Source: Labyrinthula sp. Ha (lineage: Eukaryota > Sar > Bigyra > Labyrinthulida > Labyrinthulaceae). Taken from it: a stretch of 64,000 nucleotides of DNA. Numbering within the stretch: the stretch's first letter is position 1; each line of letters opens with the position of its first letter. Below the pieces are notes generated by a model. That model searched no databases and was not told where the DNA came from. It saw only the letters and a list, made by a program, of their open reading frames with translations. The position numbers and the translations under genes were made by a program. This document shows, piece by piece, positions 1 to 10,094 of this stretch. The stretch is from NCBI GenBank assembly GCA_015227615.1, contig JAALGZ010000006.1, positions 1,984,001 through 2,048,000 of the forward strand. Reading direction: 5' to 3'.

Positions 1-1
1 G

Positions 2-1276
2 AATGAAATTGTTCTTGAACATTGTGCTATTAGACCGCTAGTTCCTGTGAAGCCAATGCTTGCTAAGCCAACAAAAGGTTTTGAAGAAATTTATGCTCGG
101 TTAAAAGGGCAAAGGGTAAGCTGTGAGTTTAAGTATGATGGAGAACGAGCACAGGTTCACTATACTAAGGAAAAGCAGAAAATATACTCTAGAAATTGTG
201 AAGATCAAACTTTGAAATATCCAGATGTTTTAGAATACTTGAAGAATATATTTTCTAGTAGTGGGATTGAAGACTTCATAGTAGACTGCGAAGTAGTTGC
301 TTTTGATCCAATAGAAAAGAAAATATTACCTTTTCAGATTTTGGCAACAAGAGCGCGCAAAGATGTAACAAAAGATGATGTAAAAGTTCAAGTTTTGATT
401 GTATTATTTGACTTGCTTTACTTGAATGGAAAGTCTTTGCTGAAGAAGAGTCTAGGTGAGCGAAAAGAAATCTTAGAAGAAGCTTTTCAACCACTTTTGA
501 ACGAGGGTGACATAAGAATGAGATTTGTAGAGGCGAAAGATTTCGATTTACCTGAGTCGGATGGGGCGGGACTAAGTCTTGATGTTGAGGATGCTCAGAG
601 TAAAAAAGATCACTTAGAAAGTTTAAAGCAACAGATCTTACAGTTTATGAATCTAAGCATAGAAGGTTTTTGTGAAGGCTTGATGATAAAAACGCATGCT
701 GATTCTTATCAACCCAGTAAACGCAGTGTAAATTGGCTAAAGTTAAAAAAAGATTATGTTGATCTGAGTAACGTTTCTTCGAAACCGAGCACAGGAACTT
801 CTTCTATTGGTGATAGTCTGGATTTGGTACCAATAGGAGCTTTTTATGGCAAAGGAAAGCGAGCTGGTGTTTATGGGGCTTTTCTTGTTGCCTGCTACGA
901 TGAAGATACCGAACAGTTTCAAGCAATTACGAAAATTGGTACTGGATTTTCCGATGTTCAACTGTCTGAGTTTAAAGAAAAATTCACAGCGTTTGTAACA
1001 GATGAGAAACCGGCAGATTATATTATCGGTCAGAATACAGAAGTGAACAATAAGTTTGAATGGTTTCGCATTGATCATGGGATTGTTTGGGAAGTGAAAT
1101 GTGCAGACATGTCCCTGTCTCCCAAGTACATGGGTGCCGTTGGTTTAATATCTGAGTCTAAGGGAATTGGACTGCGTTTTCCTCGGTTTCTAAGAGTAAG
1201 AGAAGATAAAACACCTGCTGATGCAACAAATTCAGAGCAGATTGTAGATATGTATAAGAGTCAAGCTCTAAGCTGA
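2..1276 (+). CDS. LIG1: ATP-dependent DNA ligase I, C-terminal part (cut by the window start)
   Basis: Seals nicks in duplex DNA (Okazaki fragments, excision repair) through an enzyme-AMP intermediate; nuclear. The frame is open from base 2, so the N-terminus lies outside the window; 424 residues are visible. Seen: a linker of the type PVKPMLAKP, then motif I KYDGER at nt 131-148 with the AMP-accepting lysine, motif III around IVDCEVVAFDP, motif IV EGLMIKT and motif V WLKLKKDY, followed by a complete OB-fold domain and the family-typical end SEQIVDMYK. This matches ligase I rather than ligases III or IV, which carry BRCT extensions. It is intronless in the visible part and ends with TGA. The next gene starts 216 bp downstream on the same strand. 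Confidence 0.96.
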   Translation, partial: NEIVLEHCAIRPLVPVKPMLAKPTKGFEEIYARLKGQRVSCEFKYDGERAQVHYTKEKQKIYSRNCEDQTLKYPDVLEYLKNIFSSSGIEDFIVDCEVVAFDPIEKKILPFQILATRARKDVTKDDVKVQVLIVLFDLLYLNGKSLLKKSLGERKEILEEAFQPLLNEGDIRMRFVEAKDFDLPESDGAGLSLDVEDAQSKKDHLESLKQQILQFMNLSIEGFCEGLMIKTHADSYQPSKRSVNWLKLKKDYVDLSNVSSKPSTGTSSIGDSLDLVPIGAFYGKGKRAGVYGAFLVACYDEDTEQFQAITKIGTGFSDVQLSEFKEKFTAFVTDEKPADYIIGQNTEVNNKFEWFRIDHGIVWEVKCADMSLSPKYMGAVGLISESKGIGLRFPRFLRVREDKTPADATNSEQIVDMYKSQALS

Positions 1277-1492
1277 GTGAAAAGACATTAACGCACCGAA
1301 CAGTGCAGCTTGTCTTAGATATTACTCCAACATGCCAACCCTTTCTAAGCCTTCCTTCTAACTTGTCACAACCCAAATAAAGTGTTAATAGAAATCTTTT
1401 TTTTTAAACTGTGCTATTCTTTTTTGTAACAACAATTCTAAACTTCGGTTGTTCTTAGAGTTTAAATAATCACCTAGCCGTTAGGTAAAAGC

Positions 1493-3661
1493 ATGAAGAG
1501 AGGAAAGAAAGATGCAAAAGGGAAAGGAAAAAGACAAAAACAAAGAGAAAAGACGAAGAGTATACATGTTGCACCTGTATAACTTGTAGCTCAACTTGAT
1601 ATTCTGTCTACGGATACAGAGGGGGAACATTTTCATATAGACAACTGTACAGTTATCTTGCTGAAACCCAAGCATCAGGCAGATGCAACAGAACGCGCTA
1701 GTGAGAGAGAAGAAGAACTTAGTTTGACTTTCACTAAGTGTGAAACAAGTGATCAGTCACTTTTCTTCAACTATGCTATTGTTGCCCTACCTGTTGCTCT
1801 GATTATTTAGGGCGAGTTCGAAAGAGAAGAGGATCGCACCCCACTTCAAGACGTCGTTCTTCTCAATCATAAAAGTTCATTAAAACTTAAGGATGGTTCT
1901 GAAGATGATGTCAGCAGTGAAAATGATGATTCGATCGAAAAAGAAAGGGTCAGACGTGGTGAGGAAGGAAAGGAGCTATTTTTTGGCTCTGGATTAAGAT
2001 ATGAAGACTTATCTGATGAGCTTCTTTACCTTGGCCTTGGCGTTATGCCTGAGAGTATTGACAGAGAAAATTTTGATTTAAGAAATGCAAAATATGTGGG
2101 TCACTCGCCTTATCATATCTTAAAAAAGAAATTTAGTTATGTCAATAAGAAGTGTCAAGCAAGATGCTATCAGGTGAAGAATACCGAATGCCAAACGCAG
2201 CCTAAGAAGATAATAAATTATAATGAGCAAGCGAGCAAATCTTCAATATATGAAGATTTTAGAACAGCAAGAGAAAACGAGAACCGGTCAAAAAAACTAC
2301 TTGAACAAGGGTACAAGGAACGAAACAGAAGAGGAACTATAAAGGAAGTAGAAGGTTTGAACCTAAGTGTTTCTATTTTTGACTTGGTCACAGGTAGGAA
2401 TCAAGAAGTTGTTAATATTGAAAAGATGGACCCTTTGGATGAGCTTTCCACTATGATCGAGAGAACTCTCCTTCAAAATATAAATAGGCGCAAATATGAG
2501 GATCTTGCTTTCTGGGATGATGAGAGCGATAAGTTTAGAGATGGACAAGGATCACTCCTCCCAATATTTTCCTATTCCCATGAAACTGGACCATCTTCCG
2601 AAACTCTTGAAGTTGTGTCGATTTCTGTGAATAAATTTGAACCTCACTTGATTGCGGTTGCAATGGGCAGTTTTAACTATAGCCGAAACCTTGGGATCGG
2701 TAAATATAAGAAACCTCTCAAGGGACTCATTAGAATTTATTCTTTGAAGGCTCCTGGAGTTTGTGATAGAGAGCTTGCTTCTAACTCTGGTGTCATTGTT
2801 ATAAAGTTCAATGACACTAGTGAAAGTTCTGCATCCCTCTTGGTAGTTGGATGCTTCGATGGATTTGTTCGTGTTTATGACGTTTCAAAGGACACCAACG
2901 CTCCAATATTTGAAGAAGATGCCCATTTAGATCCTGTGAGAGATTTGTATTGGTTGAAAGATGCAGAAAATTTTGCAGATGATCAATCGTTTTATTCAAT
3001 TGGTGAAGATGGATTTATCTTTCTATGGACTTGGATTGATAATTCTTTCACTTCTGAAAAGGTTATGACAATTAAGCTGAAACTTGATTTGCTTGATGCT
3101 AACTTTGATCTAGAGAAAGATGCCCCACATGGAACAAAAAATGAGCTTTACGGAAAAGCAAGACCAACTTGCTTCGAGTTCTCACCATCGAACGAGTATA
3201 TATTTCTTGTTGGCACAGGACAAGGGAAGATTTATAAATGCAGCCGGGCTTTTTCTGACCAGTATCTTCATGTTTATAAAGCTCACTTTTTGGATGTCTA
3301 TTGTATCAGATTCAATAAGCATAATCCAAGATATTTTGCTTCGTGCAGCTCTGATTGGAAGGCTAGAATTTGGGATGATCGAGAAAGGATAATGGTCACT
3401 CAGATAGAACTCTTCACCCAGGTTACTAATGTAGCCTGGTCTGCATACTCTTCAGAGGTTCTTGTAATATCTGATTTAAGAGGCAATGTCATAATATCAA
3501 GAATAAAGGACAGGATGAAGAAAAGAATTTGTGAGCAGAAAGTTATTCTTGATGGTGGGATTAACTGTTTGCACTTGGATGCTAAAAGACCCTTGGTGTT
3601 CATTGCTGATAATAAGGGCACGTTACAAGTGTTTAAACTGTCTCCTAACCTAAGAACTTAA
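1493..3661 (+). CDS. DNAI1: Axonemal outer-arm dynein intermediate chain, WD40 protein (DNAI1/IC78 type)
   Basis: Structural intermediate chain that helps anchor the outer dynein arm to the doublet microtubule; implies a motile flagellum. Three exons are inferred: 1493-1559, 1590-1780 and 1811-3661, with 30-nt introns at 1560-1589 (GTATAC...TTGTAG) and 1781-1810 (GTTGCC...ATTTAG). Exons join in frame to 702 aa, almost the length of human DNAI1 (699 aa). The N-terminus is lysine-rich; a charged linker follows; the WD40 propeller fills about the last 350 residues. Family signatures: LVGTGQGKIYKCS, SCSSDWKARIWDD and the end LSPNLRT. Intron 2 has a weak GTTGCC donor, but the TAG it contains would otherwise break the frame. 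The flanking gap holds an intron-like 33-nt stretch (GTAACA...CTTAG, about 1425-1457) that could be a 5'UTR intron. The gene runs tail-to-tail with glutaredoxin, stops 6 bp apart. Confidence 0.93.
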
Positions 3662-3667
3662 GTGTTT

Positions 3668-3964
3668 TTACAATTTGGAAAGATCATTACTCTCTGAATA
3701 TTCCTGAAGACTATCAGAACCGCCAATGAACTCTTCTTTAACCCAAATCATTGGAAACGTGCGATGATTAGTTCCAGTAATTTCTTGGCAAGCTTCTACG
3801 TATTGTGGCTTTTCTCCACCTGTCATATCGACAATATGATACTTTTCTCCATCCATCTCACTGCTTAATAGTCCACGTGCCCTCATACAGAACGGACAGC
3901 CTTCTAGGCTCACCATTACAACCGGAAACTTTTTTATATACCCTTTGAGAGTGTTTTTCAACAT
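3668..3964 (-). CDS. GRX: Glutaredoxin (dithiol, CPFC active site)
   Basis: Glutathione-dependent thiol-disulfide oxidoreductase. The 98-aa product is a single thioredoxin-fold domain. The active site is C23-P-F-C26 after the strand FPVVMVSLEG; the cis-proline region is RTFPMIWV and the glutathione-binding GGSD follows. Length is typical for a class I glutaredoxin. The CPFC centre differs from the common CPYC, but such variants are known. There is no targeting extension, so a cytosolic location is likely. The start ATG is the only one in frame upstream of the fold. The gene has no intron. Its stop lies 6 bp from the convergent DNAI1 stop, so the 3' UTRs almost certainly overlap. Confidence 0.92.
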   Translation of the reverse strand: MLKNTLKGYIKKFPVVMVSLEGCPFCMRARGLLSSEMDGEKYHIVDMTGGEKPQYVEACQEITGTNHRTFPMIWVKEEFIGGSDSLQEYSESNDLSKL

Positions 3965-6900
3965 TTTTTGCTTTATGAATTGGGGTGTTGCAGAATAACC
4001 ACGTTTATCGGAGAATTGCTATTACAAACTTTATGGATATTCTCCGAAGTGCAATTAGAGCAACCTTGCAGTTAGAGTTTCTTATCGTATGACTATTAAC
4101 AATAGTTAACGTTAATTTTTTCATAGTATTGCTTAGTGTTAAAAACCTGAAGTAAAATTTGGATCCCATTTTACTGTTAGTTAACGTTTATACCGTTAAG
4201 AAACTATACCTGCTGCGTGATTTGGGTGTGCAGAAATCGACAAATATCTATACATTCTTAGCAAGCTTAAAAGGAGTTCTGGAGGATTAAATTTTATGGG
4301 AGAAAGTCAAATTTACGAAAAAAACACAGGAAACAGCTATTGGAACCTACTTATAATAGTGTATATATTGCCCAATGCCGAATCTTGCTGCTTATTATTA
4401 AACAAAAATTTTAGAAGAGACAGAAGCGGATAATCGAGATGTACGAGACTGCAAACATAATTCATAAGTATTCGAAGGATATAAATAAATGACTTTGAGC
4501 ATGGATGAACAGAACACTACCAATAATTTAGATAGTGTCACATCACGAGAATCTTAGAAAACATGTGTAGCTAGTTCGGCAGCTGCTGCCTAGATGGTGC
4601 AGACTAGATAATGTACTTGGATGTAATAACTGAAGGGAGAAATATTAATTAAGCTCCTATCCTATTTCATTCGAATGCTTTAACCCAGCCACCCATTTCA
4701 GTGACAAGCTACCTTGTTTCATAGGTATTCTACTGGCTTGCCCATAGCCGCAATTTGTCTTTATTCCTTTTAATCGGCTAACTAATCTAACCTTAATTTT
4801 TGAGGTAGTTTTGCTGAACTTACTTAATTCTTTTGATTTTTTCTTAGGGTTTTAATTTCCGTACTAAATAATAATTATACTTTTTAGACATTTAGGATTC
4901 AAGCAGATAGGTATTTTTCTTTAAAGAACTTTAAATTTGTTTTGTTAAAGACAGTATCTGCGAGAAAAAGTAATAACTCATTAGGATCTTACTCAAAATA
5001 GTTTTAGACAACATAGCTACTAAACTTCCTGTTTATAGTATCTTAATTAAGTCTCGCACATCTACTGGGTGCTCGGATTGCTTCTTATACACTAGCCTGA
5101 AATAATCGCGATTTAAAGAGTCAAAGGAAGTTCAACTCTTTGAGATCAGCTCAATAGCCATCAGCTCATCTAGTTCAGGTAAAAATTAGGGTAATAAATA
5201 GAAGAACTCCTTTAACTGAGCGAAAATCCATATTCTTGTCACAACCTAAGTAGAGGTAAGAAAGGGGCACTTCTTAATGGTATGGCAACAAGATAGAAAA
5301 TTAATATTTTGACGTAGGGGTGATTAAAGGTCTTTTGCAATGGGCAAATAATCCTTTCAACAAAGTAAAAGTATATCTTAAAGGTAAGACCATAGAGTGA
5401 TGAATTCTTGGTCGGAGCATTGTCACACTGTAAAGAAGAGTTGTTGGTTGCACGGATGCACAACTATGTTGACTCCACAAAACAGAACACAAAACATTGG
5501 TGTCAAGAAAATTAGTTCTACAGTTCTTAAATCTATTCGTATCAACTAAATAATTAATGTAATTTGTTTAAATCTTATAAAATATAAGGTCACTAGTAAT
5601 TGAATATTCGCAGGAAACATTTGAACATTCCATTTTCATGCAATCTATCCAAGTATTTGAATCCATTGGGCCAACAAAGTAGGTCAATAGGGTATAAGAA
5701 CAATTAATCTTGTAGACAACCTTAATTCACTCGAACTTCTTAATGATGTAAATCTGGGAATTTATTTCCTTGAGCAAAACAACAAACTTCTTGTCTCAAT
5801 TATCTGAACTAATACTGCCAGTGGTGAAAAGAAATACCGAACGAAATTTTTTGCACGTGTACTTGATATTAACATATAATATACAATCCGCGGACCTTAT
5901 CCAGATGTCTTCAGCGATGGCCACTTACTTTTGGAACACTCCCTGATACAAGTATGCTTGGAGCTGGTTCACGCTTTCCTCGACTTGTATAGATGCTATC
6001 CCATGTTGGACTTTTTTCATTTGGTAATGTGCATATCTTAAATAAGTTGTAGTGATGATAAGGTCAGTTTACTTAGATAGGGAATGCTACATTCTTAAGA
6101 ATCATGTGATTCTCTGACAACTGTTTTTATAAATGTGTGTGTTACTGTGGTTTTACAAGATTTTATGTTTCGCATATAAAGCCTATTGCTCTTTGTATGC
6201 AGGCTCACTATTGCCTTATAGGCATGTCTCCATTTTGATTCTTTGCATTCGATTCCTCATCCCTTGAGGCTTATGAAAGATTTTTATAAACCTCCAATTT
6301 TATAAACGATGAGGTGTTTCCAATACTAAAAAGAGTGAAGAAAGTGCAGAGAGAGAAAAATATAACTTTAGTAAGAGCCCTGTTTTCACTCTCCTTGTTT
6401 GCCTTGAATAGAAACATAGCTTTATTTTTTCTGAAGCTACTGTTAGGTTGAATTATTGCAGAATCTTTTTTGTACAAAAGCTACTCATAATGTTGAAGCA
6501 AGAATTTCTTATTAAAATTTCCTGCTCATCCGATTTTTAGGCTACAAGGAATGAAGCCTTAGATCAACAAAGATTCATAAACATTAGAAGTCAAGGGCAC
6601 CTCATGGCTCAGAAGATTCAGAACATCTTCTATTTCTAAGTAGGATATTGTAATTATATATATAATGTAAGTGAAGTTAATCAACTAATTCAGTGAGCTA
6701 ACTCCCGACAAGAATTATGCATTGGTAGATTAGCTGATTTAACCATTACAGTAGTAAGGAATTAAGAACTTGAAAGAGTCGGATTCTGGTGATTTGGTGG
6801 TGCCCACTAGTCTACAAATAACTCAAATATGTCACATTGTATATATAGAGATATGTTTCTTTCTTTTCACCAGCTTGATGACTGGGAAAGTAATTCAAAC

Positions 6901-8878
6901 CTGAAATAGGCAAGTTTAATTTACTATTCTTGCAAAAAAACATATGCTCAGACTATGAAATAGCAGTATCTTATTATACTAACAGAAAGGAGAACCTGTA
7001 ATGTTTTCTGAATATGTACTCTACTGGAGCAAACACGAGCAGTTACCTTTAGCTAGTCCATATGGCATTTGCATTTCATTCTTACATATTTCAAGCAGCA
7101 ATATTACGCTTTAGTCCGATTATCGAAGATTTTAATTTGATTTTTCTGTTGATACCCACTCCAAAATTCTTGATTGAAAAAGGTTCATGTATGTCAATAG
7201 CATACATATATATAAAATTGTTTCGAGCTACTTGAAACTATAATCAATGTATCTTACAAGAATCAAAAAATTGAACACCAAGAAGAGAAGCTTCTCCTCG
7301 AATAACCACATTTCATAAGCCCCGTGGTGTGGAAACTTGCATGTTCCCACATCATGTGTTTGGGTAAATTGAGCGACTTGTTACTAATCTAGGGACTCAT
7401 TCAATCGTAGGAACTTTTTCTCATAAACTGTGCTTAAAATTAATTTGAAACTTCATCTTACGCAATAGAATATGACGAAAACCGATATTTTGGGAAGCAG
7501 CGTTTCTAAAGCTCCAATTGCATAAGAAGAATTTCCTCTTTGCTTACTCAGTATAATCAGAGATTCCTTAAAAGATTATTGAGACCACTCCTAGTCTTTC
7601 TCTAATGTAGATAAAGTCTGAACTACAAAGAGATTTAGAGGAAAATGCTGACTTTACTATCAAAGAAGCTAACGAGTTTAGAGGATATGTGAACTCAGAA
7701 GGGGGCCGGGAGCGTGAAGAGGAATTTGAATTACAGGAGTATCTTTAAAGCTATTGTTGTTTTGAAAATTGCCTTCTCTTAAATATTGCCAAGAGCTCTC
7801 TTAGCTTATAAAGACGCAGTTGCGTTGGTTGGGGCATATTACGATATGTTCAATGTGTAAGATAGAGATGAACCTCCCGCCGGGGTGTTGTTGAGTTTAG
7901 CAAACTGGTGGGTTCATAGTCCATCCAGTAAATGCCCCCTATTTTGGGTAGTGCCTACATATGAGCAATAGTATAATTCGAATCAAAAATCATCGCCGAA
8001 ATTCTATCTTTTGTTTACTTTACCCTAGAACCTATGGAAGAACGGTTGACATGGAGGAAGTAGCGAGTATGCTCTTTGGAAATAGGGTAAGAGAAATAAT
8101 CACGCGATGTTAGGAAAACTTGATTATTCTAGCTTTTAGAATATTAAAAAAAACTCACGTTTTTAAAAGGTGTCTGTGATGATCAATTGCAGCCCGCTCT
8201 TCTGACTCTACTAAGATTTATTGTTTGTAGATATCCTTACCAATAGAAGTAGAGCTAATACCTAAGAGACCTACTTTGCGCTCATAGTCGCTGTTAGAAT
8301 AAGCAGTCCTCATATCGATAACCTTCTAATATATGCAGTAAATGTAATCAAATTGGGTCCCTCAATTGGTAGGTTTTCTATAGAGCTACTCGACTCTATG
8401 CATTTTTTATATATAGAAAAATTTGATCCAAGTGATTAGATGCTGCTCTTTAGCAGTCAATATAAAAACTCCATAGGCTATATATTGCTGGAAGGACTTT
8501 ATTAGTGTCTATGAACTCTATAATACAAATTTTTTACTATTTGTTACTTTATGGGTTTTTCTTTGTGTTTTATAGGCAAGTCTTTTGGCTTCATGGTTTC
8601 TTTATCGATACTTTTGCTGGAATTCTTGCTTAATGCTTTTCGCTACTATCACCTAAAGCTTAAGTGCACAAAATATATCAGTTGGGCAAACTCCTCATAG
8701 GTGTATTAGTAGTTTAATTACTCAACCACTATCCCTATAAAATAATATTAATGTTCAAAGATACAGAAAGGTGGTTATACATCTCACGATTTTTGTCGAG
8801 GTACATTTCTAGGGTATCTTAACTTGATTATTTGACTTCATTTGAGTTAGCGAAAGTTTAGTTCATCCAAACAAATTT
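3965..8878. other. Gene-poor stretch with a few protein-like scraps
   Basis: About 4.9 kb with stops in all frames, AT-rich, without recognisable repeats. No open frame with family similarity was seen. Two parts look more protein-like than the rest: about 5895-6055 (+), and 7611-8123 (+), listed separately. No tRNA, rRNA or mobile-element structure was recognised. Confidence 0.6.
7611..8123 (+). pseudogene. Probable decayed coding segment of unknown family
   Basis: Several neighbouring open pieces in different frames read like normal protein rather than random AT-rich translation. The first, 7611-7748, is charged (DLEENADF, NEFRGYVN, GREREEEFELQEYL) and follows an intron-acceptor-like ctaatgtag. 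A second frame over about 7787-7971 reads AYKDAVALVGAYYDMFNV, one stop, then DRDEPPAGVLLSLANWWVHS. A third at about 8041-8123 reads VDMEEVASMLFGNRVREIITR. The G+C level is locally above the surrounding desert. No 28-31-nt introns can connect the pieces, so decay is more likely than a spliced gene. I do not recognise the family. Confidence 0.35.
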
Positions 8879-9186
8879 ATGAGTGTCCTTCAAACGCTGA
8901 TCTCTCTCTAGGTGCAGAATGTGCTGTTTCTTCTGATTTGGACGATAGCAGTGATTTTATCATTTTTTCTTTTCAACAACGCGTTGCTCCTCGAGACAAA
9001 GCTCAAATACTCCGGGATATCGCTCTCTATATTTGTTACCATAAAAACGGCTTTTCAAAGTCTTCCCACTTGACTACATATCGTTTCAAACTTGGTTCCC
9101 TGAGGATCTTCGAGGATAGCTCCAAGAATAGTCGGTTCAAAATAAAACGACCCATGGCTCAAATATGGTTCAATTTTCAAAGGTAG
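8879..9186 (+). CDS. Possible small two-exon gene of unknown function
   Basis: Exon 1 would be only the start codon plus one base (8879-8882), followed by a 29-nt intron 8883-8911 (GTGTCC...CTCTAG) and exon 2 at 8912-9186. The join is in frame and gives 92 aa starting MSAECAVSSDL. The C-terminal two thirds are basic (KNSRFKIKRP) with no membrane segment or known domain. Support: intron length and TAG acceptor match the well-supported introns here, and the stop lies 19 bp from the convergent stop of the PHYHD1-like gene, similar to other gene pairs in the window. Against: no recognised homology, and an 80-codon frame can arise by chance. Confidence 0.4.
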
Positions 9187-9205
9187 ACGAAGATTATGCT
9201 TTAAG

Positions 9206-10094
9206 TTACAACAAGGAAATGAACTTCTTCCCATTTTCATATTGCAGCCAGTTTCCTCGGTGCCATTCAACTCCGGCCTTTGGTCCCTCAATTAAGTGCA
9301 ACTGAAACGTATGCCTTTGCCTTCCTGATCTATTTGCGTACGACATGTGATCAACCAAGCCATGAATTAACACAAGATCTCCTTTTGCACATACAAGAGG
9401 TTCAAACTCTCCTTTTTTCTTGAGATCATACTGTCCATCAACTTCTCTAAATTCCATACCATTACGACCTCGAACCCACTGCTCCTTTAAATTCTCCTTA
9501 TGACTACCTTTTCTTGCCCAAAGACAGCCATTTTCCAAATCTGCTTCATCGAGAGCTAACCAAAGGCCTAGTACAGTTTGCCTTGGTGTTGTATACAAGT
9601 AAGTAGCATCTTGATGAGGTTCAACTACACCACCAATCTTAGGGTTTTTCAAAATATACATAGATTGAGGGAGAACAGGATCTTTGTAACCAAGGCTCTT
9701 AATAAGTTTTTTCACTTTTTCTGAGTTTGTGTATTTTGAGAATACTGGATCTATGAGGTGAAGTCCATGACCTACTTTATTCAGGGAGGTGAGTTTATCT
9801 AAATTTGGATAGATATTTCCCGTTGTTGGATCTATAGCTTCTTCTTCTAAGAAGAAGTGTATTTTGTCACTGCTGTGAAAGAAATAATCATTCCTTCCTT
9901 GAACGCTGTCGTTTGACCCTTTTGCGGTGAATACACAATCGCACTTACCATTCCATCCATCTATTTATTGAAAAAATAATAAGTTTACTGACTAGTTCAT
10001 TCATTCTTCTTTTCATCTCATCACATTCCTCAATCGTGGCAAAGTTTTTCACCACCGCAACTCCGTTATTCTTGAAATCGTCGATAAAGCCCAT
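9206..10094 (-). CDS. PHYHD1: Phytanoyl-CoA dioxygenase domain protein (PHYHD1-like Fe(II)/2-oxoglutarate oxygenase)
   Basis: Fe(II)- and 2-oxoglutarate-dependent oxygenase of the PhyH superfamily; the physiological substrate of PHYHD1 is not settled. Two exons: 9989-10094 and 9206-9960, with a 28-nt intron 9961-9988 (GTAAAC...AATAG). The product is 286 aa, against about 291 aa for human PHYHD1. The N-terminus (FKNNGVAVVKNFATIEECDEM) matches the family start. Metal ligands: H151-x-D153 in EPHQDATYLY and a distal H240 in GLVDHMSYANRS, followed by Arg residues placed to bind 2-oxoglutarate. Other family segments are DKIHFFLEEEA, VGHGLHLIDPVF, LENGCLW and GDLVLIHG. It lacks an obvious peroxisomal or mitochondrial signal. 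An upstream in-frame stop supports this ATG as the start. Confidence 0.93.

Noticed and set aside
3120-3392. 90-codon frame overlapping DNAI1
   Set aside because: Out-of-frame shadow of the WD40 coding sequence.
7970-7990. TTCGAATC, similar to a tRNA T-loop / B box
   Set aside because: No matching stems, anticodon arm or acceptor sequence around it.
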